Below, piece by piece: positions 19,483-29,637 of a stretch of DNA of 64,000 nucleotides. A program made the position numbers and the translations under genes. The DNA is from Campylobacter sp. W0018 (GTDB lineage Bacteria; Campylobacterota; Campylobacteria; Campylobacterales; Campylobacteraceae), in assembly GCA_020135845.1 (NCBI GenBank), contig JACHTQ010000005.1, positions 30,517 through 94,516 on the forward strand, written 5' to 3'. Position 1 is the stretch's first letter; every line of letters starts with the position of its first letter. The notes under the pieces were generated by a model. It searched no databases and was not told where the DNA came from. It saw only the letters and a list, made by a program, of their open reading frames with translations.

Positions 19483-21791
19483 TTATAAATAAATTTCCCT
19501 TTGCAAGTCATCAAAACTTTGCTTTAAATTTTCTAAACTTCCAAATTCATCGGCCAATTCTCTAACACTGCCCAAAGAACTAAGCTCTATAAGCGGTTTT
19601 AAACCCTCATCAAAATCTTTTATGCCGTATTCTTGATATCGATTCAGTAAAAATTCTATAAATTTTATAGCCTTTTCTTTTTGAAAGCGTTTTAAGAATT
19701 CGCTATTTTCTACTTGCAAAACACGTTCTTGCCTTGTTTTGATCTCGCTATTAAAACTTAAATGCGCTAAAACATCATATATATCACAATCTTTCTTTTC
19801 AAAAATTTCACTCAAATCTTTTAAGGCATCCTCATCCACTCCATCTTTTTCAAGAGCTTTTAACAAATTCTCTCTATTGCTTTGGACACTCCAAATTTCA
19901 CGCAATTTTTTCTCATCATCATAATACTCACCCAGCTTGCCTATCAAAAATTCCAAAAATTCCTTAGTTCGAAGTGGCTTACCCTCTAATCCCACATAAC
20001 TTGTCACGATATCTAAAACTTTAAGTTTTGTGCCTACAAGATGCACAATTACTCTTTTTTTTCTTTGCTTTCTTCTTTTGTTTTCTTTATCTCTTTGGTG
20101 ATTTTTCTTTCTTTTTCTTGCTCTTTTTCTTTGATTTCTTCTATTTTTTCACCATCCCATTTTGGATCGTAAAAAAGCTTAGTAGCGCCAACAAAATCAA
20201 GTATGGTAAAAAAGTCTTTACCTTCATACACTCTAGTTCCACGCCCAATAATTTGCTTAAATTCCACCATAGAACCTATATTTGCTAGTAAAACGATATT
20301 GCGGACATTTTTAGCATCCACGCCTGTTGTAAGCATTTTAGAACTTGTAAGTATGACAGGAAAGCTTTTATCATTGTCTTGAAACTGCTTTAGATAATCA
20401 ATCCCTATTTTACCTTCATCGCTCGTTACCCTTACACAATAATCATCTTCTTTAACATTTTTGTATTTATCTATAGCTCTTTTTACTTCACTCGCATGGG
20501 CTTGATTGACACAAAAAACGATAGTTTTATCCATAGGATTTATAAGCTCCAAAATTTTCTTAGCAATAAAATCATTATATCTTGGTAAAAATATATTTCT
20601 TTCAAATTCACTTTGCTTGTAAAAACCTTTTTCAAGATCCCCTTGTATCAAATCATTAGGATTATAAACATAACCATCACTCAAGCTTGTTTTGATGAGT
20701 TTGACTTTATAAGGTGTTAAAAAGCCATCTTCAATACCACTTTTAAGACTATAATCATAAACACTTTCGCCAAAATATTCATAAGTATCTATATTTTCTT
20801 CTTTTTTTGGAGTTGCGGTTAAACCGATTTGAGTCGCGTAAGAAAAATACTCAAGCACCGCTCTCCAACTTCCCTCTTCATTGGCTCCGCCTCTATGACA
20901 TTCATCTATAATGATAAGATCAAAAAAATCTTTTGGATATTGCAGATAAAATTTACTCTCTTGTTGTTCTTCTGTATTTTCTTGTTCTTTTGAATTTGAA
21001 GCTAAACTTTGATAAATTCCAAAAAAGACATTGGCATTTGTTATGATTTTTCCACCATTTTTCTTTATCTCTTCAGCGCTAATTGCCTTGCAATCACCCT
21101 CTATAGGATTAAATTCCCCCAAAGCTTGATCTCTTAAGGTAATCCTATCGCATAAAAACAATATTTTAGGTTTTTGATCTTTATTTTCTTTATTCCATTT
21201 TGCTTCCAATAAACAATAACATAAAGCAAAAGCTATAGTTGTTTTTCCTGTACCCGTAGCAAGAGTAAGTAAAATTCTATCTTTATCATTTATAATTGCT
21301 TCTATGACTTTATCAACCGCTATTTTTTGATAATACCTTAACTCTTTTTCTGGCATATACATCGGTTTTTGCGTTAAAAGTTTGTATTGTCACTCTTTAA
21401 GATTGCTATGAATTCGATCAAAAAGCTCTTTTGGAGTTGGAAATTTATCTATGTATTCTCCTTTAGAGCTTCTCATATCGTATTCATAAATTTTTTCTCC
21501 ATTGGTGCTATATACAAAAAATACATTTAAATTTTTTGCATATTCTATGCCTTGAGATAATCCATCTAAAGCATCTTTACTAAGTTTTTTAGCTTCGATT
21601 ACGGCAAGATTTTTTCCTTCATATGTGAGCAAATAATCCACAAATTTTCTTTCACCTCTTTTACCACCTAAAAGCTTTCTACCTGTTGTAAAATAATAAT
21701 TTCTACGAATATCAGCTTCACTCCAAGAACTACTATAAAGCTTAGTATCTATAAATTTTACTCTAGTATCATCTTCTGAAAGAAATTTCAT
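19483..21791 (-). pseudogene. hsdR: Type I restriction endonuclease/translocase HsdR, nonsense plus frameshift
   Basis: The ATG at 21791 is preferred because GGGGA lies just upstream. The first 134 residues hold the nuclease region with VIEAKK. A TGA at 21390-21392 then interrupts the frame where TGG Trp would fit. The same frame continues with the helicase motifs LATGTGKTT, DECHRGG and GLTATPKKEE. An 8-base A run (T on the plus strand, 20055-20062) ends that frame; nine bases would restore reading into VIVHLVGTKLKV and the C-terminal EcoEI-type domain that runs to 19483. Full length would be about 770 residues. Two independent lesions make restriction activity unlikely. Confidence 0.9.
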
Positions 21792-21815
21792 CACAATCCC
21801 CAAAAAGCTAAAAAA

Positions 21816-22805
21816 TCATTCTAAAACTATACCTTCATTGATCACAATTTCACCGATGATAAAAGCATCACTTGCCTCTAAAACCTTGCTTACACTTGAT
21901 GGATCAACCACCATCACTAAACCAACACCCATATTAAAACTTCTATACATTTCATTTTCTTCAACCGCTTCTCCTATAGTATAGAAAATTTCAGGGGTTT
22001 TAAGATGATGTTTTCGGATGATTGCTCCCATTCCACGCGGTAAAACACGCGGTAAATTTTCAACCAAGCCCCCACCGGTAATATGTGCTAAAGCATTGAT
22101 AAAAGGTTTTAAAGCAAGAAATTCACGCACATAAATTCTTGTAGGCTCCAATAAAACATCGATTAAATTTTTTCCTTCTACTTTATCATCAAACTTCATC
22201 TTTAAACTTTCAAAAAGCACTTTTCTAGCTAAAGAATAGCCATTAGAATGAAGTCCAGAACTTGGAAGTGCCAATAAAATATCACCATTTTTTACAAATT
22301 TGCTTCGATCGATTTCATCTTCTTCAGCCATGCCTACAGCAAAACCGGCAAGATCAAAATCATCTTTTGCATACATTCCAGGCATTTCAGCAGTTTCACC
22401 GCCGATTAAAGCACAATTTGCCAACTTACAACCCTTAGCGATCCCTTCAACAACAACTTTTGCAACATCCACTTCTAATTTAGCTGTAGCATAATAATCT
22501 AAAAAGAATAAAGGCGTAGCAAAATTGCAAATAAGATCATTCACACACATCGCAACCAAATCTTGCCCTATGGTGTCGTATTTTTTTGCGTCTATAGCTA
22601 AGCGAAGTTTAGTCCCAACTCCATCTGTAGCACTTAACATCACAGGCTTTTTAAAGCCACTTGGCATTCTAAAAGCACCTGAAAAAGATCCTATGCCACC
22701 AATAACATTTTCATTAAAAGTTTCTTTTACAAGTGGCTTTATAGCTTCAACAAAAGCATTACCGTTATCTATACTTACTCCAGCATCTTCGTATGAAATT
22801 TTCAT
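21816..22805 (-). CDS. purM: Phosphoribosylformylglycinamidine cyclo-ligase PurM
   Basis: A 329-residue purine biosynthesis enzyme that closes the imidazole ring to give aminoimidazole ribonucleotide with ATP. Landmarks are the start SYEDAGVSIDNGN, the SATDGVGTKLRLA motif near residue 60, the VAMCVNDLI segment, ALIGGETAEMPGMY near 135 and HITGGGLVENLPR near 240. Normal length. It marks the return to the conserved C. jejuni gene order after the restriction locus and is divergent from coaE across 60 bases. Confidence 0.97.
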   Translation of the reverse strand: MKISYEDAGVSIDNGNAFVEAIKPLVKETFNENVIGGIGSFSGAFRMPSGFKKPVMLSATDGVGTKLRLAIDAKKYDTIGQDLVAMCVNDLICNFATPLFFLDYYATAKLEVDVAKVVVEGIAKGCKLANCALIGGETAEMPGMYAKDDFDLAGFAVGMAEEDEIDRSKFVKNGDILLALPSSGLHSNGYSLARKVLFESLKMKFDDKVEGKNLIDVLLEPTRIYVREFLALKPFINALAHITGGGLVENLPRVLPRGMGAIIRKHHLKTPEIFYTIGEAVEENEMYRSFNMGVGLVMVVDPSSVSKVLEASDAFIIGEIVINEGIVLE

Positions 22806-22865
22806 TAATTTTCCTTTAAGAAATAAAAAGTTATTTTAACGAAAAAAGTTTTAATAAGGCATAAG

Positions 22866-23477
22866 ATGAAGAATGCTTTTTTTGTAACCGCTTCAATCGC
22901 TTGCGGCAAAAGTACTTTTATACAAATTGCAAATTCTATGGGATTTCAAAGCATCAGCGCAGATGAAATCGCTCATGAAATTTTAGATCAACACTCTTTA
23001 GAACTTGCACAAGTGTTTTCAAAATTCAATACAAAAAATCAAAAATTATTAAAAGAGAACAAAAAAATCGATAGAAAAATTCTTAGTAGTATCATTTTTA
23101 ATAATCAGGAAGCAAAAAAAATATTAGAAGATTTTACCCACCCAAAAATCAGAATGCAAATTTTAGAGCAAATGCAAATTTTAGAAAAACAAAATAAACC
23201 CTATTTCGTTGAAATTCCACTTTTTTTTGAAAGCAAAGCTTATGAGAATTTAGGCAAAGTGATCTTGATATATTCTCCTAAAGAATTAAGTCTAGAAAGA
23301 CTCATGAAAAGGGATAATTTAAATTTAAAAGCTGCCAAAGAAAGGCTTTATTCTCAAATGGATATAGAAGAAAAACTTAAAAAATCGGATTTGATTATAA
23401 AAAATACTGGCTCTTATGCCGATTTTGAGAAAGAATGCATACTGACAATTAAAAAAATCTCCAAAGGAATAATTTGA
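22866..23477 (+). CDS. coaE: Dephospho-CoA kinase CoaE
   Basis: A 203-residue P-loop kinase for the last step of coenzyme A synthesis. The nucleotide loop ASIACGKST lies near residues 9-17 and is followed by the SADEIAHEIL segment. DFTHPKIR near residue 95 and VEIPLFFE near 120 are family motifs. The TGA overlaps the dapF TTG start by four bases, so the two genes are coupled. Confidence 0.95.
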   Translation: MKNAFFVTASIACGKSTFIQIANSMGFQSISADEIAHEILDQHSLELAQVFSKFNTKNQKLLKENKKIDRKILSSIIFNNQEAKKILEDFTHPKIRMQILEQMQILEKQNKPYFVEIPLFFESKAYENLGKVILIYSPKELSLERLMKRDNLNLKAAKERLYSQMDIEEKLKKSDLIIKNTGSYADFEKECILTIKKISKGII

Positions 23478-24223
23478 AATTTTATAAATATTGTGCTAAT
23501 GGCAATGATTTTATCATTGCAAATGCTGATAAAAAAGAAAATAGAAGTGAATTAGCTAAAGAAATTTGCGATCGCTATAAAGGCATAGGTGCAGATGGTT
23601 TTATCGTGATCTTGCCTCATGAAAAATACGATTTTGAATGGGAATTTTATAACAATGATGGCTCTTATGCAAGTATGTGTGGCAATGGCTCAAGGGCTGC
23701 GGCACATTTTGCACATCATATCAATAAAACACCATCAAAAATGACTTTTTTAACTGGAGCAGGTGTGATCAAAGCCGAAGTTGAAAATGATTTGGTAGAA
23801 ATTTCATTTGGACAAGTTAAAAATATAAAAAGCCCATTTGAAGAATTTGGAAAAACTTGGCAAATTTGCGATACTGGAGTGCCACATTTAGTACATTTTT
23901 GTAAAAATTTAGATGAATTTGATATCATACTTTGTGAAAAAATGAGAAAAAAGTATAATGCAAATGTCAATTTTGCAAAAATCATAAATGAAAATTCCTT
24001 AAAGGTACGAACCTTTGAACGCGGTGTCGAAAATGAAACTTTAGCTTGTGGAACAGGAATGGGGGCTTGTTTTTATTTTGCACTTTTAGAGCAAAAAATT
24101 CAAGATAAAGCTAGTGTGTTTCCAAAAAGCGGAGAAAAAGTTGATTTTAGATTAGAACATGAAGAATTGTTTTTTAAAGGAAAGGTAAGATACTGTTTTG
24201 AGGCGAATTATAATTTTTCTTAG
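23474..24223 (+). CDS. dapF: Diaminopimelate epimerase DapF
   Basis: A 249-residue cofactor-free epimerase that makes meso-diaminopimelate for peptidoglycan and lysine. It uses a TTG start overlapping the coaE stop. The two catalytic cysteines are in MCGNGSRAAA near residue 72 and LACGTGMGA near residue 190; the N-terminal FYKYCANGNDF segment is also typical. The 3' end overlaps the next gene by 26 bases. The other lysine-pathway gene in the window is dapD. Confidence 0.95.
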   Translation: MKFYKYCANGNDFIIANADKKENRSELAKEICDRYKGIGADGFIVILPHEKYDFEWEFYNNDGSYASMCGNGSRAAAHFAHHINKTPSKMTFLTGAGVIKAEVENDLVEISFGQVKNIKSPFEEFGKTWQICDTGVPHLVHFCKNLDEFDIILCEKMRKKYNANVNFAKIINENSLKVRTFERGVENETLACGTGMGACFYFALLEQKIQDKASVFPKSGEKVDFRLEHEELFFKGKVRYCFEANYNFS

Positions 24224-24953
24224 TCTTTTTTTGAGTCAAATTTTTGCTACATCAAATTTAGAAGATGGCTTTGGGGAAGATTATTATAACTTAAGCATAG
24301 AAGAAAAAAGGCAAGTTTTTTTTGTCAAAATGAATGCGATGTTTGATGAAAGTTTTAAAGAAATCGCTAAAGAGCAAGATTTCATCGATGCATTTTTTAA
24401 ATACGAATTTCAAAATGGCTTTAGATTGGCCAATCAACAAGCTTTTGCCAAACTTTTAGAACTCAAAGAAAAATATCGCGTACAAAATCTTTTTGATTAT
24501 CATGAGTATAAAAAAAGAATCGCTCCTATCCCAAAATCTATGGGCATAGCACAAGCTTTAGTTGAAAGCGCAACCGGCACTAGTCGTTTTGCAAAAGAAG
24601 CAAACAATCTTTTTGGGGAATGGACTTGGGGCGATAAGGGCTTGATTCCTGATCTAAGACATCCTGATAAAAAGCATAAAATTAAAATTTTTGATTCTTT
24701 GCAAGATAGTGTTAATTCTTACGTTTTAAATTTAAACAGACATTTTGCTTACGCTAATTTTAGAGAAGCAAGGTATCAAGATATGAAAGAAGGTAAACTT
24801 ATAAAAGGCTTTGAAGCTATAAGAACCTTGCACGCTTATTCAGAACGTAAAGATTTTTACATCGATATCATAACAAAGGTCATGAATAAATATCATCTTG
24901 AAAAATACGATAATCTTAATTCTAAGCCAAGCTTAGATCTTTTTAAAGATTAA
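24198..24953 (+). CDS. Bax-like peptidoglycan glucosaminidase family protein, secreted
   Basis: A 251-residue protein with a signal peptide (about residues 1-18, ending QIFATS) and a glucosaminidase-fold domain: PIPKSMGIAQALVESATGTS near residue 112, NNLFGEWTW, then a C-terminal helical part including AYSERKDFYIDII. This is the pattern of the Bax/FlgJ-like muramidase family; the E in ALVES is the probable catalytic residue. It likely trims peptidoglycan in the periplasm. The TTG start at 24198 lies inside dapF, indicating coupling. The exact cleavage and role are not known for this gene (C. jejuni Cj1532 type). Confidence 0.8.
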   Translation: MRRIIIFLSLFLSQIFATSNLEDGFGEDYYNLSIEEKRQVFFVKMNAMFDESFKEIAKEQDFIDAFFKYEFQNGFRLANQQAFAKLLELKEKYRVQNLFDYHEYKKRIAPIPKSMGIAQALVESATGTSRFAKEANNLFGEWTWGDKGLIPDLRHPDKKHKIKIFDSLQDSVNSYVLNLNRHFAYANFREARYQDMKEGKLIKGFEAIRTLHAYSERKDFYIDIITKVMNKYHLEKYDNLNSKPSLDLFKD

Positions 24954-25987
24954 AAACCAAGCGCAAATTTATCAAAAGGTAAAATTTCAAATTTAACCCC
25001 TTGCTCTAAAAAACTATTTTCACTCGAAAGAGTGATAAATATCACATTATAAATTCCTAATTCTAAAGCCTTAGAAACGATTTTTCTTGCGCGAATTTTA
25101 ATCAAATCAATATCCAAAGTCGGACTAGAAATATAAGCGATTTTCAACTCTTTGCTAAAAAAATGAAAATATTTATTGTAAAAAAAATCTTCTTGAAATT
25201 TAAAAAGCTCATTTAAAATCACATTTTCAAATAAATGCGCAAAATCTTTATAAATGCAAAGATTATTTCTTAAGCCAAAATCTCTAAAATAAATCTTTTG
25301 AAGTTTTTTTTCACTATGCATAATAGGATAAATAATATAGTGATTTTCAAGCTCTTTTATGGCATGATAAACGCTATCTTTTGAAGTTTTTATTTTTGTT
25401 TTAAGCTCTAAAAATAACTTAGAAATGCTAATTTGCTGCCCTAAATTTTTAGCTAAATATTTTAAAATTTCGAGCTCTAAAAAGTTAAAACTTTGCCTTA
25501 AAAGCTCATTTTTTTGGCTCAATTCACTGCGTCCAGTTTGCAAAAAAAGCCCTACTAAGTGATTAATGGGAAGATTTTTTTTATTGATACTTATAAATTC
25601 TTCAAAATCAAAATAATCAAGCCAAAGTTCTTTAAAATCTTTAAAATGCAAATCCTTTTTATCTGTGCTTACTATAATAGGAATTTTGATATCTTGCAAA
25701 TCCAAAATAAAATCAAGATCATAAAGACAAAGAATTTTGATTTGATGATGATTTTGCAAAAAAACTCCAAGTTGCTTTAAACTCTCTTTTTCAAAACGTA
25801 TATCGCTTAAATTTAAAAATAAAATTTCTTCGGGTATAAATTGAGATAGATAATTAAAAATTAAAGTTTTTTTGCCTGATTTTTTGGGACCTTTAAGGAT
25901 GATATTGGCTTGTGAAATTTGCACTTTTCTTTCATAGCTTATTTCAAATTTGGGTGCATTTTCATAAAAAAAATTCAATATTTTCAT
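24950..25987 (-). CDS. P-loop ATPase with C-terminal winged-helix region (unknown role)
   Basis: A 345-residue protein of the AAA/DUF4143-like ATPase group. The P-loop is GPKKSGKKT near residue 33. A hydrophobic Walker B-like strand follows near residue 90 (IKILCLYDLDFIL). A winged-helix stretch (KDSVYHAIKELENHYIIYP) lies near residue 200, and a C-terminal domain of the restriction-like fold type ends the protein. Such proteins are common in bacteria and archaea with no clear function. It converges with the preceding gene, overlapping by four bases, and is the last intact gene before the lipase remnant. Confidence 0.7.
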   Translation of the reverse strand: MKILNFFYENAPKFEISYERKVQISQANIILKGPKKSGKKTLIFNYLSQFIPEEILFLNLSDIRFEKESLKQLGVFLQNHHQIKILCLYDLDFILDLQDIKIPIIVSTDKKDLHFKDFKELWLDYFDFEEFISINKKNLPINHLVGLFLQTGRSELSQKNELLRQSFNFLELEILKYLAKNLGQQISISKLFLELKTKIKTSKDSVYHAIKELENHYIIYPIMHSEKKLQKIYFRDFGLRNNLCIYKDFAHLFENVILNELFKFQEDFFYNKYFHFFSKELKIAYISSPTLDIDLIKIRARKIVSKALELGIYNVIFITLSSENSFLEQGVKFEILPFDKFALGF

Positions 25988-26026
25988 TTTTTTCCTTTTA
26001 AAAAGGATATTATAATAATTTTTTCT

Positions 26027-26930
26027 TCATAAAAGTTTTAAAACTTTATAAATCATCGCAGGACAAAGTCTTGGATGATGTAACCTTGTTCCTAAATTTA
26101 AGATGATCTTATTTCCCTTCTTAGAGTGCAAGGCTTGGACAAAATTAAAATGATGCCAACAAATTTGCTCCTTAGGTAAATGATGGGTATAAAAATGATA
26201 AGAATTATTTTTTGTATGCAAGCTGTTATTTTTTATATTTTTAGAAAGTCCAGGAGCTTGAAAGGTATAAATTCTATCTACAGCAAATCCTAAACGCGCC
26301 ATAAAAATTTGCGCTAAATATCCGCCTAAAGAATGCCCTACTAGAGTGATTTTTTTAAATTGAAATTTTGATTTGAGTTTTTTATAAAAAGAGCAAAGGG
26401 ATAAATATTGTGCTTTAGGGATTTTGTGATTTAAAAATTAAAAAATCACTCCAAATATCTCCAAGATCAAATTTAATCGGCCTTAAATCACTCCCAACAA
26501 TGGCTAAAATAAATTCTTGAGTGTTTCTATCTTGAAACAAACTCGCTCTAAAACCGCCTTTAGATTCTAAGAAATTTTCATTAATATGAGCGAGTAAAAC
26601 GAAATTTTTTATAAAATAAAATGCTATAAAAGGATCAAATTTTCCTATGGCTATACCATTTTTATAAGAAAAATTTGTCAAAACCTTAAAGAATTCTTTT
26701 TGGCTAACTTTAACAAAAATATCTTTTAAATCTAAATTCAAATAAGCAGCATGAGAAAGCAAAGAATAATGATACATTTGAATCAAATATTCTTTATTTT
26801 CTTGAAATTTAGAGTGTAATTTTTCTTTGAAATTTGATTCTTGAAGAGTTAAAGATTTTTTAGATGATAAATTTAAAAAAGTATCAAAATCATAAAGGGG
26901 TAAAAACCCCTTTTTAATTACATTTTGCAA
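26027..26930 (-). pseudogene. Class 3 lipase-like gene broken by a one-base frameshift
   Basis: The first frame (26930 to 26415) has a helical N-terminus and the AIVGSDLRPIKFDLGDIWSD stretch typical of lipase_3 proteins. A second frame continues with TLVGHSLGGYLAQIFMARL, whose GHSLGG (26338-26321) is the nucleophile-elbow motif, and a TFQAPG segment. One extra base in a four-base run (26422-26425) explains the shift: three bases would read FKSQIPKAQYLSL straight through. The TTG start overlaps the dps stop. I do not place this gene in NCTC 11168. Substrate unknown; as written, the nucleophile is not translated with the N-terminus. Confidence 0.75.
26894..26913. terminator. Terminator after dps
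   Basis: An 8-bp stem (26894-26901 with 26906-26913) with a four-base loop lies just after the dps stop at 26918. It falls inside the 5' part of the lipase remnant, so transcription from dps into the remnant would be limited. Confidence 0.6.
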
Positions 26931-27367
26931 GTGTTTTGTAAAGTAGAGCTAAGCATCCAAAGACTTTTTTCATATTTTGCAATATTTTCTTGTGCAAATG
27001 CGACTGTAGTTGTGTCTCCTGCTTTTTCTGAAACCTCATTTAACTTTTTAAATTCAGCTAAAAGATACTCATAATCTTGTTTAATTAACTCAATCACTTC
27101 AGTTGGTGTAAAGCAATCTTTACCCACTTTAGGACTTTTTGCATTTTCCATTAAAACTTTTTGACAAGTGATTGCTTTTTCACCAAGTTGCAAAACTCTT
27201 TCAGCACAATCATCAAAAAGTTCTGCCATTTCTTCATAAGCTTTTTCTGTATATTCATGGATTGAAAAAAATTGCAAACCTTTTACATTCCAGTGATAAT
27301 TATGGAATTTAATCCATAAGTGATGAGCATCCGCTTGCATTTGTAATAATTGTTTAACAACTGACAT
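26918..27367 (-). CDS. dps: Dps ferritin-like DNA-protection and iron-storage protein
   Basis: A 149-residue Dps subunit. The ferroxidase signature [20 protein letters not shown] near residues 21-40 is followed by [22 protein letters not shown], which together carry the His, Asp and Glu ligands of the shared inter-subunit iron site. It stores iron and guards against peroxide as a dodecamer. A strong-looking -10 (TTATAAT on the minus strand, about 27400) and an AT palindrome upstream suggest its own regulated promoter. A hairpin follows the stop. Confidence 0.95.
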   Translation of the reverse strand: MSVVKQLLQMQADAHHLWIKFHNYHWNVKGLQFFSIHEYTEKAYEEMAELFDDCAERVLQLGEKAITCQKVLMENAKSPKVGKDCFTPTEVIELIKQDYEYLLAEFKKLNEVSEKAGDTTTVAFAQENIAKYEKSLWMLSSTLQNTCKM

Positions 27368-27413
27368 TTTAACTCCTTTTTTTATTTTTTAAAATTATAA
27401 CATAAAATTCTTA

Positions 27414-27429
27414 AATAATAATTATTATT
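27414..27429. promoter_or_regulatory. AT palindrome upstream of dps, candidate PerR/Fur-type operator
   Basis: A perfect 16-bp palindrome of AATAATTATT type lies 47-62 bases before the dps ATG, at about the -35 position of the putative promoter. Its sequence resembles the AT-rich PerR/Fur boxes of campylobacters. Assignment to a regulator is an inference. Confidence 0.4.
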
Positions 27430-27494
27430 AATTAAAAATTTATATTATAAAATTTATTTAAAAACTATTATACTCTTTTTATTTAAAAAAATAG

Positions 27495-28715
27495 TTAGGA
27501 TTTTAAAATATTTTTTAAAATCAATTTTCCCACCTCAACGCCAGGCTGATTATAGGTATTAATACCGAGCATTATGCCACAAGCTGAAGTAAAAAGTTCA
27601 TAATAATACATCAAATAACCAACATGCCAAGCATCAAGTTTTTCCATTTCTATAACATCTACGCTTAAATTTTCAGAAATCAAAGCATGCATTGTCGCAT
27701 CGCATTGTGCGTTTAAGAGATCGTGTAAATTGACTTTATTGCTCAAAGAATCTAAAAATTTAAAATGAATATCAGGAATTATAGGCGATTTTTCATTGTC
27801 TTTTACTTTTAAAAAAGTGACGGTTTTATTTTTTGGGCCATCCATGATTAATTGCAAAAAACTATGCTGATCTCTTGCACCTATTAAAGCAATAGGCGTA
27901 AGTCCTATGCGTTTATAACCTTGCTTTTTTCCAAGACTTTCTGCGATTAATTGGATATACCACTCATTAAAACCCTTAAAAACATCATCATAGGAAAAAA
28001 GTACATTGATATGTGCATTTTTATGTGTACAATAATGATAAGCCTTTTGTAAAATTTCTTCTCTTTTATGGATAAAAAAATCATCAAAACAAGCCTTAGC
28101 ACCTTCTAAAAGAGCTTTTACATCATAGCCACAAAAACAAAGTGGCACAATGCCAACAGCTGAAAGAACACTAAAGCGTCCCCCAACATTTGAGGGGATA
28201 AAAAAACTTTTAATACCTAAATTTTCACCTTCTTGATGCAATTTAGAATTCTCATCCGTAACAAAAACAAAATATTTTTTTAAATTAGAATTTTCAATCT
28301 TAAAATAATCAATGATCAATTTAAAAAGCGAAACAACCTCTATAGTGCTACCTGTCTTACTTGTGATTAAAAATAAACTTTCTTCCAAATTGAGTTTTTC
28401 TAGTACAGAAAATAAAGAATAAGTACTTGTATTATCAAGGATAAAAAGCTTTTTATCCTTGCTTTTTTGATTTAAAAGCATATCTTTTAAAGCCTTAACC
28501 CCGCAACTTGATCCGCCCATTCCAATCAAAACAATATTTCTAACATGATCTTGTTTTTTGATAAATTCTAAACTTTCTTCAATGAGTGGCAAACTCGTAT
28601 TAAAAAGATGATAATACCCTATTTCACCGCTTTGAACCTCGTCATTGATGCGATAGGCATAAGAAGTAATGGTAGAAAATTCTACTTTTTTAAAAAAAAT
28701 CGAATTTTTTAACAT
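27495..28715 (-). CDS. pgi: Glucose-6-phosphate isomerase Pgi
   Basis: A 406-residue short-form isomerase, shorter than the roughly 550-residue E. coli enzyme but normal for campylobacters. Landmarks are LIGMGGSSCGVKALKD near residue 65, TSKTGSTIEVVSLF near residue 140, NVGGRFSVLSAVG near residue 180 and GARDQHSFLQLIMDGP near residue 275. It links fructose-6-P and glucose-6-P, in gluconeogenesis in organisms that lack glycolysis from glucose. Its start overlaps the galU stop by seven bases. The presence of galM in this window makes sugar use worth considering. Confidence 0.95.
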   Translation of the reverse strand: MLKNSIFFKKVEFSTITSYAYRINDEVQSGEIGYYHLFNTSLPLIEESLEFIKKQDHVRNIVLIGMGGSSCGVKALKDMLLNQKSKDKKLFILDNTSTYSLFSVLEKLNLEESLFLITSKTGSTIEVVSLFKLIIDYFKIENSNLKKYFVFVTDENSKLHQEGENLGIKSFFIPSNVGGRFSVLSAVGIVPLCFCGYDVKALLEGAKACFDDFFIHKREEILQKAYHYCTHKNAHINVLFSYDDVFKGFNEWYIQLIAESLGKKQGYKRIGLTPIALIGARDQHSFLQLIMDGPKNKTVTFLKVKDNEKSPIIPDIHFKFLDSLSNKVNLHDLLNAQCDATMHALISENLSVDVIEMEKLDAWHVGYLMYYYELFTSACGIMLGINTYNQPGVEVGKLILKNILKS

Positions 28716-29533
28716 TTGCTCTTCTCATAAAAATAATTTGTCGCCTCAACAAAACCTTCAACACTACCGCAATCAAAACGCCTTCCCTCAAATTTATAAG
28801 CCAAAACCATACCATTGGTTGCTTGCGTTAAAAGTGCGTCGGTAAGTTGAATTTCTCCATTTTTACCCGCGTTTGTATTTTCTAAAATTCCAAAAATATC
28901 CGGAGTTAAAATATATCTTCCAATGATAGCTAAATTACTCGGAGCTTCATCAGGATCAGGCTTTTCTATCATAGAATTGACCATGATCAAATTCTCCTCT
29001 ACTGTATTTCCAGCGATCACTCCATAATTACAAACTTGTTCTTTTGGTACCTCCATAACCGCTATAACAGTACAACGATATTTTTCATAAATCTTAACCA
29101 TTTGCGCCATTACATTTAAGCCGTTTTCATTCACGCATAAATCATCAGCTAAAATAACCCCAAACGCTTCATCTCCTGCTAAAGGCCTTCCTTTAAGCAC
29201 AGCATCGCCTAAGCCACGCATTTCATTTTGACGTGTAAAAGTAAAAGTGCATTGATCGATTAAAGATCGTATGTCTTTAAGTAAATATTCTTTTTTTGTC
29301 CCAGAAATTTGATGTTCTAATTCATAAGAAATATCAAAATAATCCTCTAAAGCTCTCTTACCTCTTCCTGTGACAAAGCCCATATTATCCATTCCAGCTT
29401 CTAAAGCCTCATCAACTCCATAATGGATTAAAGGTTTAGTAAGTATAGGCAACATTTCTTTAGGCAGACTTTTTGTAGCAGGTAAAAATCTAGTCCCATA
29501 ACCAGCCGCAGGAAAAATACAAGTTTGAAGCAT
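28709..29533 (-). CDS. galU: UTP-glucose-1-phosphate uridylyltransferase GalU
   Basis: A 274-residue nucleotidyltransferase that makes UDP-glucose for surface glycans. The signature FPAAGYGTRFLPATKSLPKE begins at residue 7, with the LADDLCVNE metal-binding segment near residue 125 and EKPDPDEAPSN near residue 185. It is coupled to pgi by overlap. In NCTC 11168 I recall acs between this gene and the tungstate transporter; here only 104 non-coding bases lie there. Confidence 0.95.
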   Translation of the reverse strand: MLQTCIFPAAGYGTRFLPATKSLPKEMLPILTKPLIHYGVDEALEAGMDNMGFVTGRGKRALEDYFDISYELEHQISGTKKEYLLKDIRSLIDQCTFTFTRQNEMRGLGDAVLKGRPLAGDEAFGVILADDLCVNENGLNVMAQMVKIYEKYRCTVIAVMEVPKEQVCNYGVIAGNTVEENLIMVNSMIEKPDPDEAPSNLAIIGRYILTPDIFGILENTNAGKNGEIQLTDALLTQATNGMVLAYKFEGRRFDCGSVEGFVEATNYFYEKSKC

Positions 29534-29637
29534 AATAATCCTTTATTTTTAAACTAAAATCAATAACGATTTTCTATTAACATTTTTTTAATTAAAATTG
29601 AATTTTAATCTTAAAAAGCGATTTTACAAAAATTATG

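Noticed and set aside
20028-20288. Phe-rich open frame opposite hsdR
   Set aside because: It arises from the complement of the Lys/Glu-rich HsdR linker and is not a real membrane protein.
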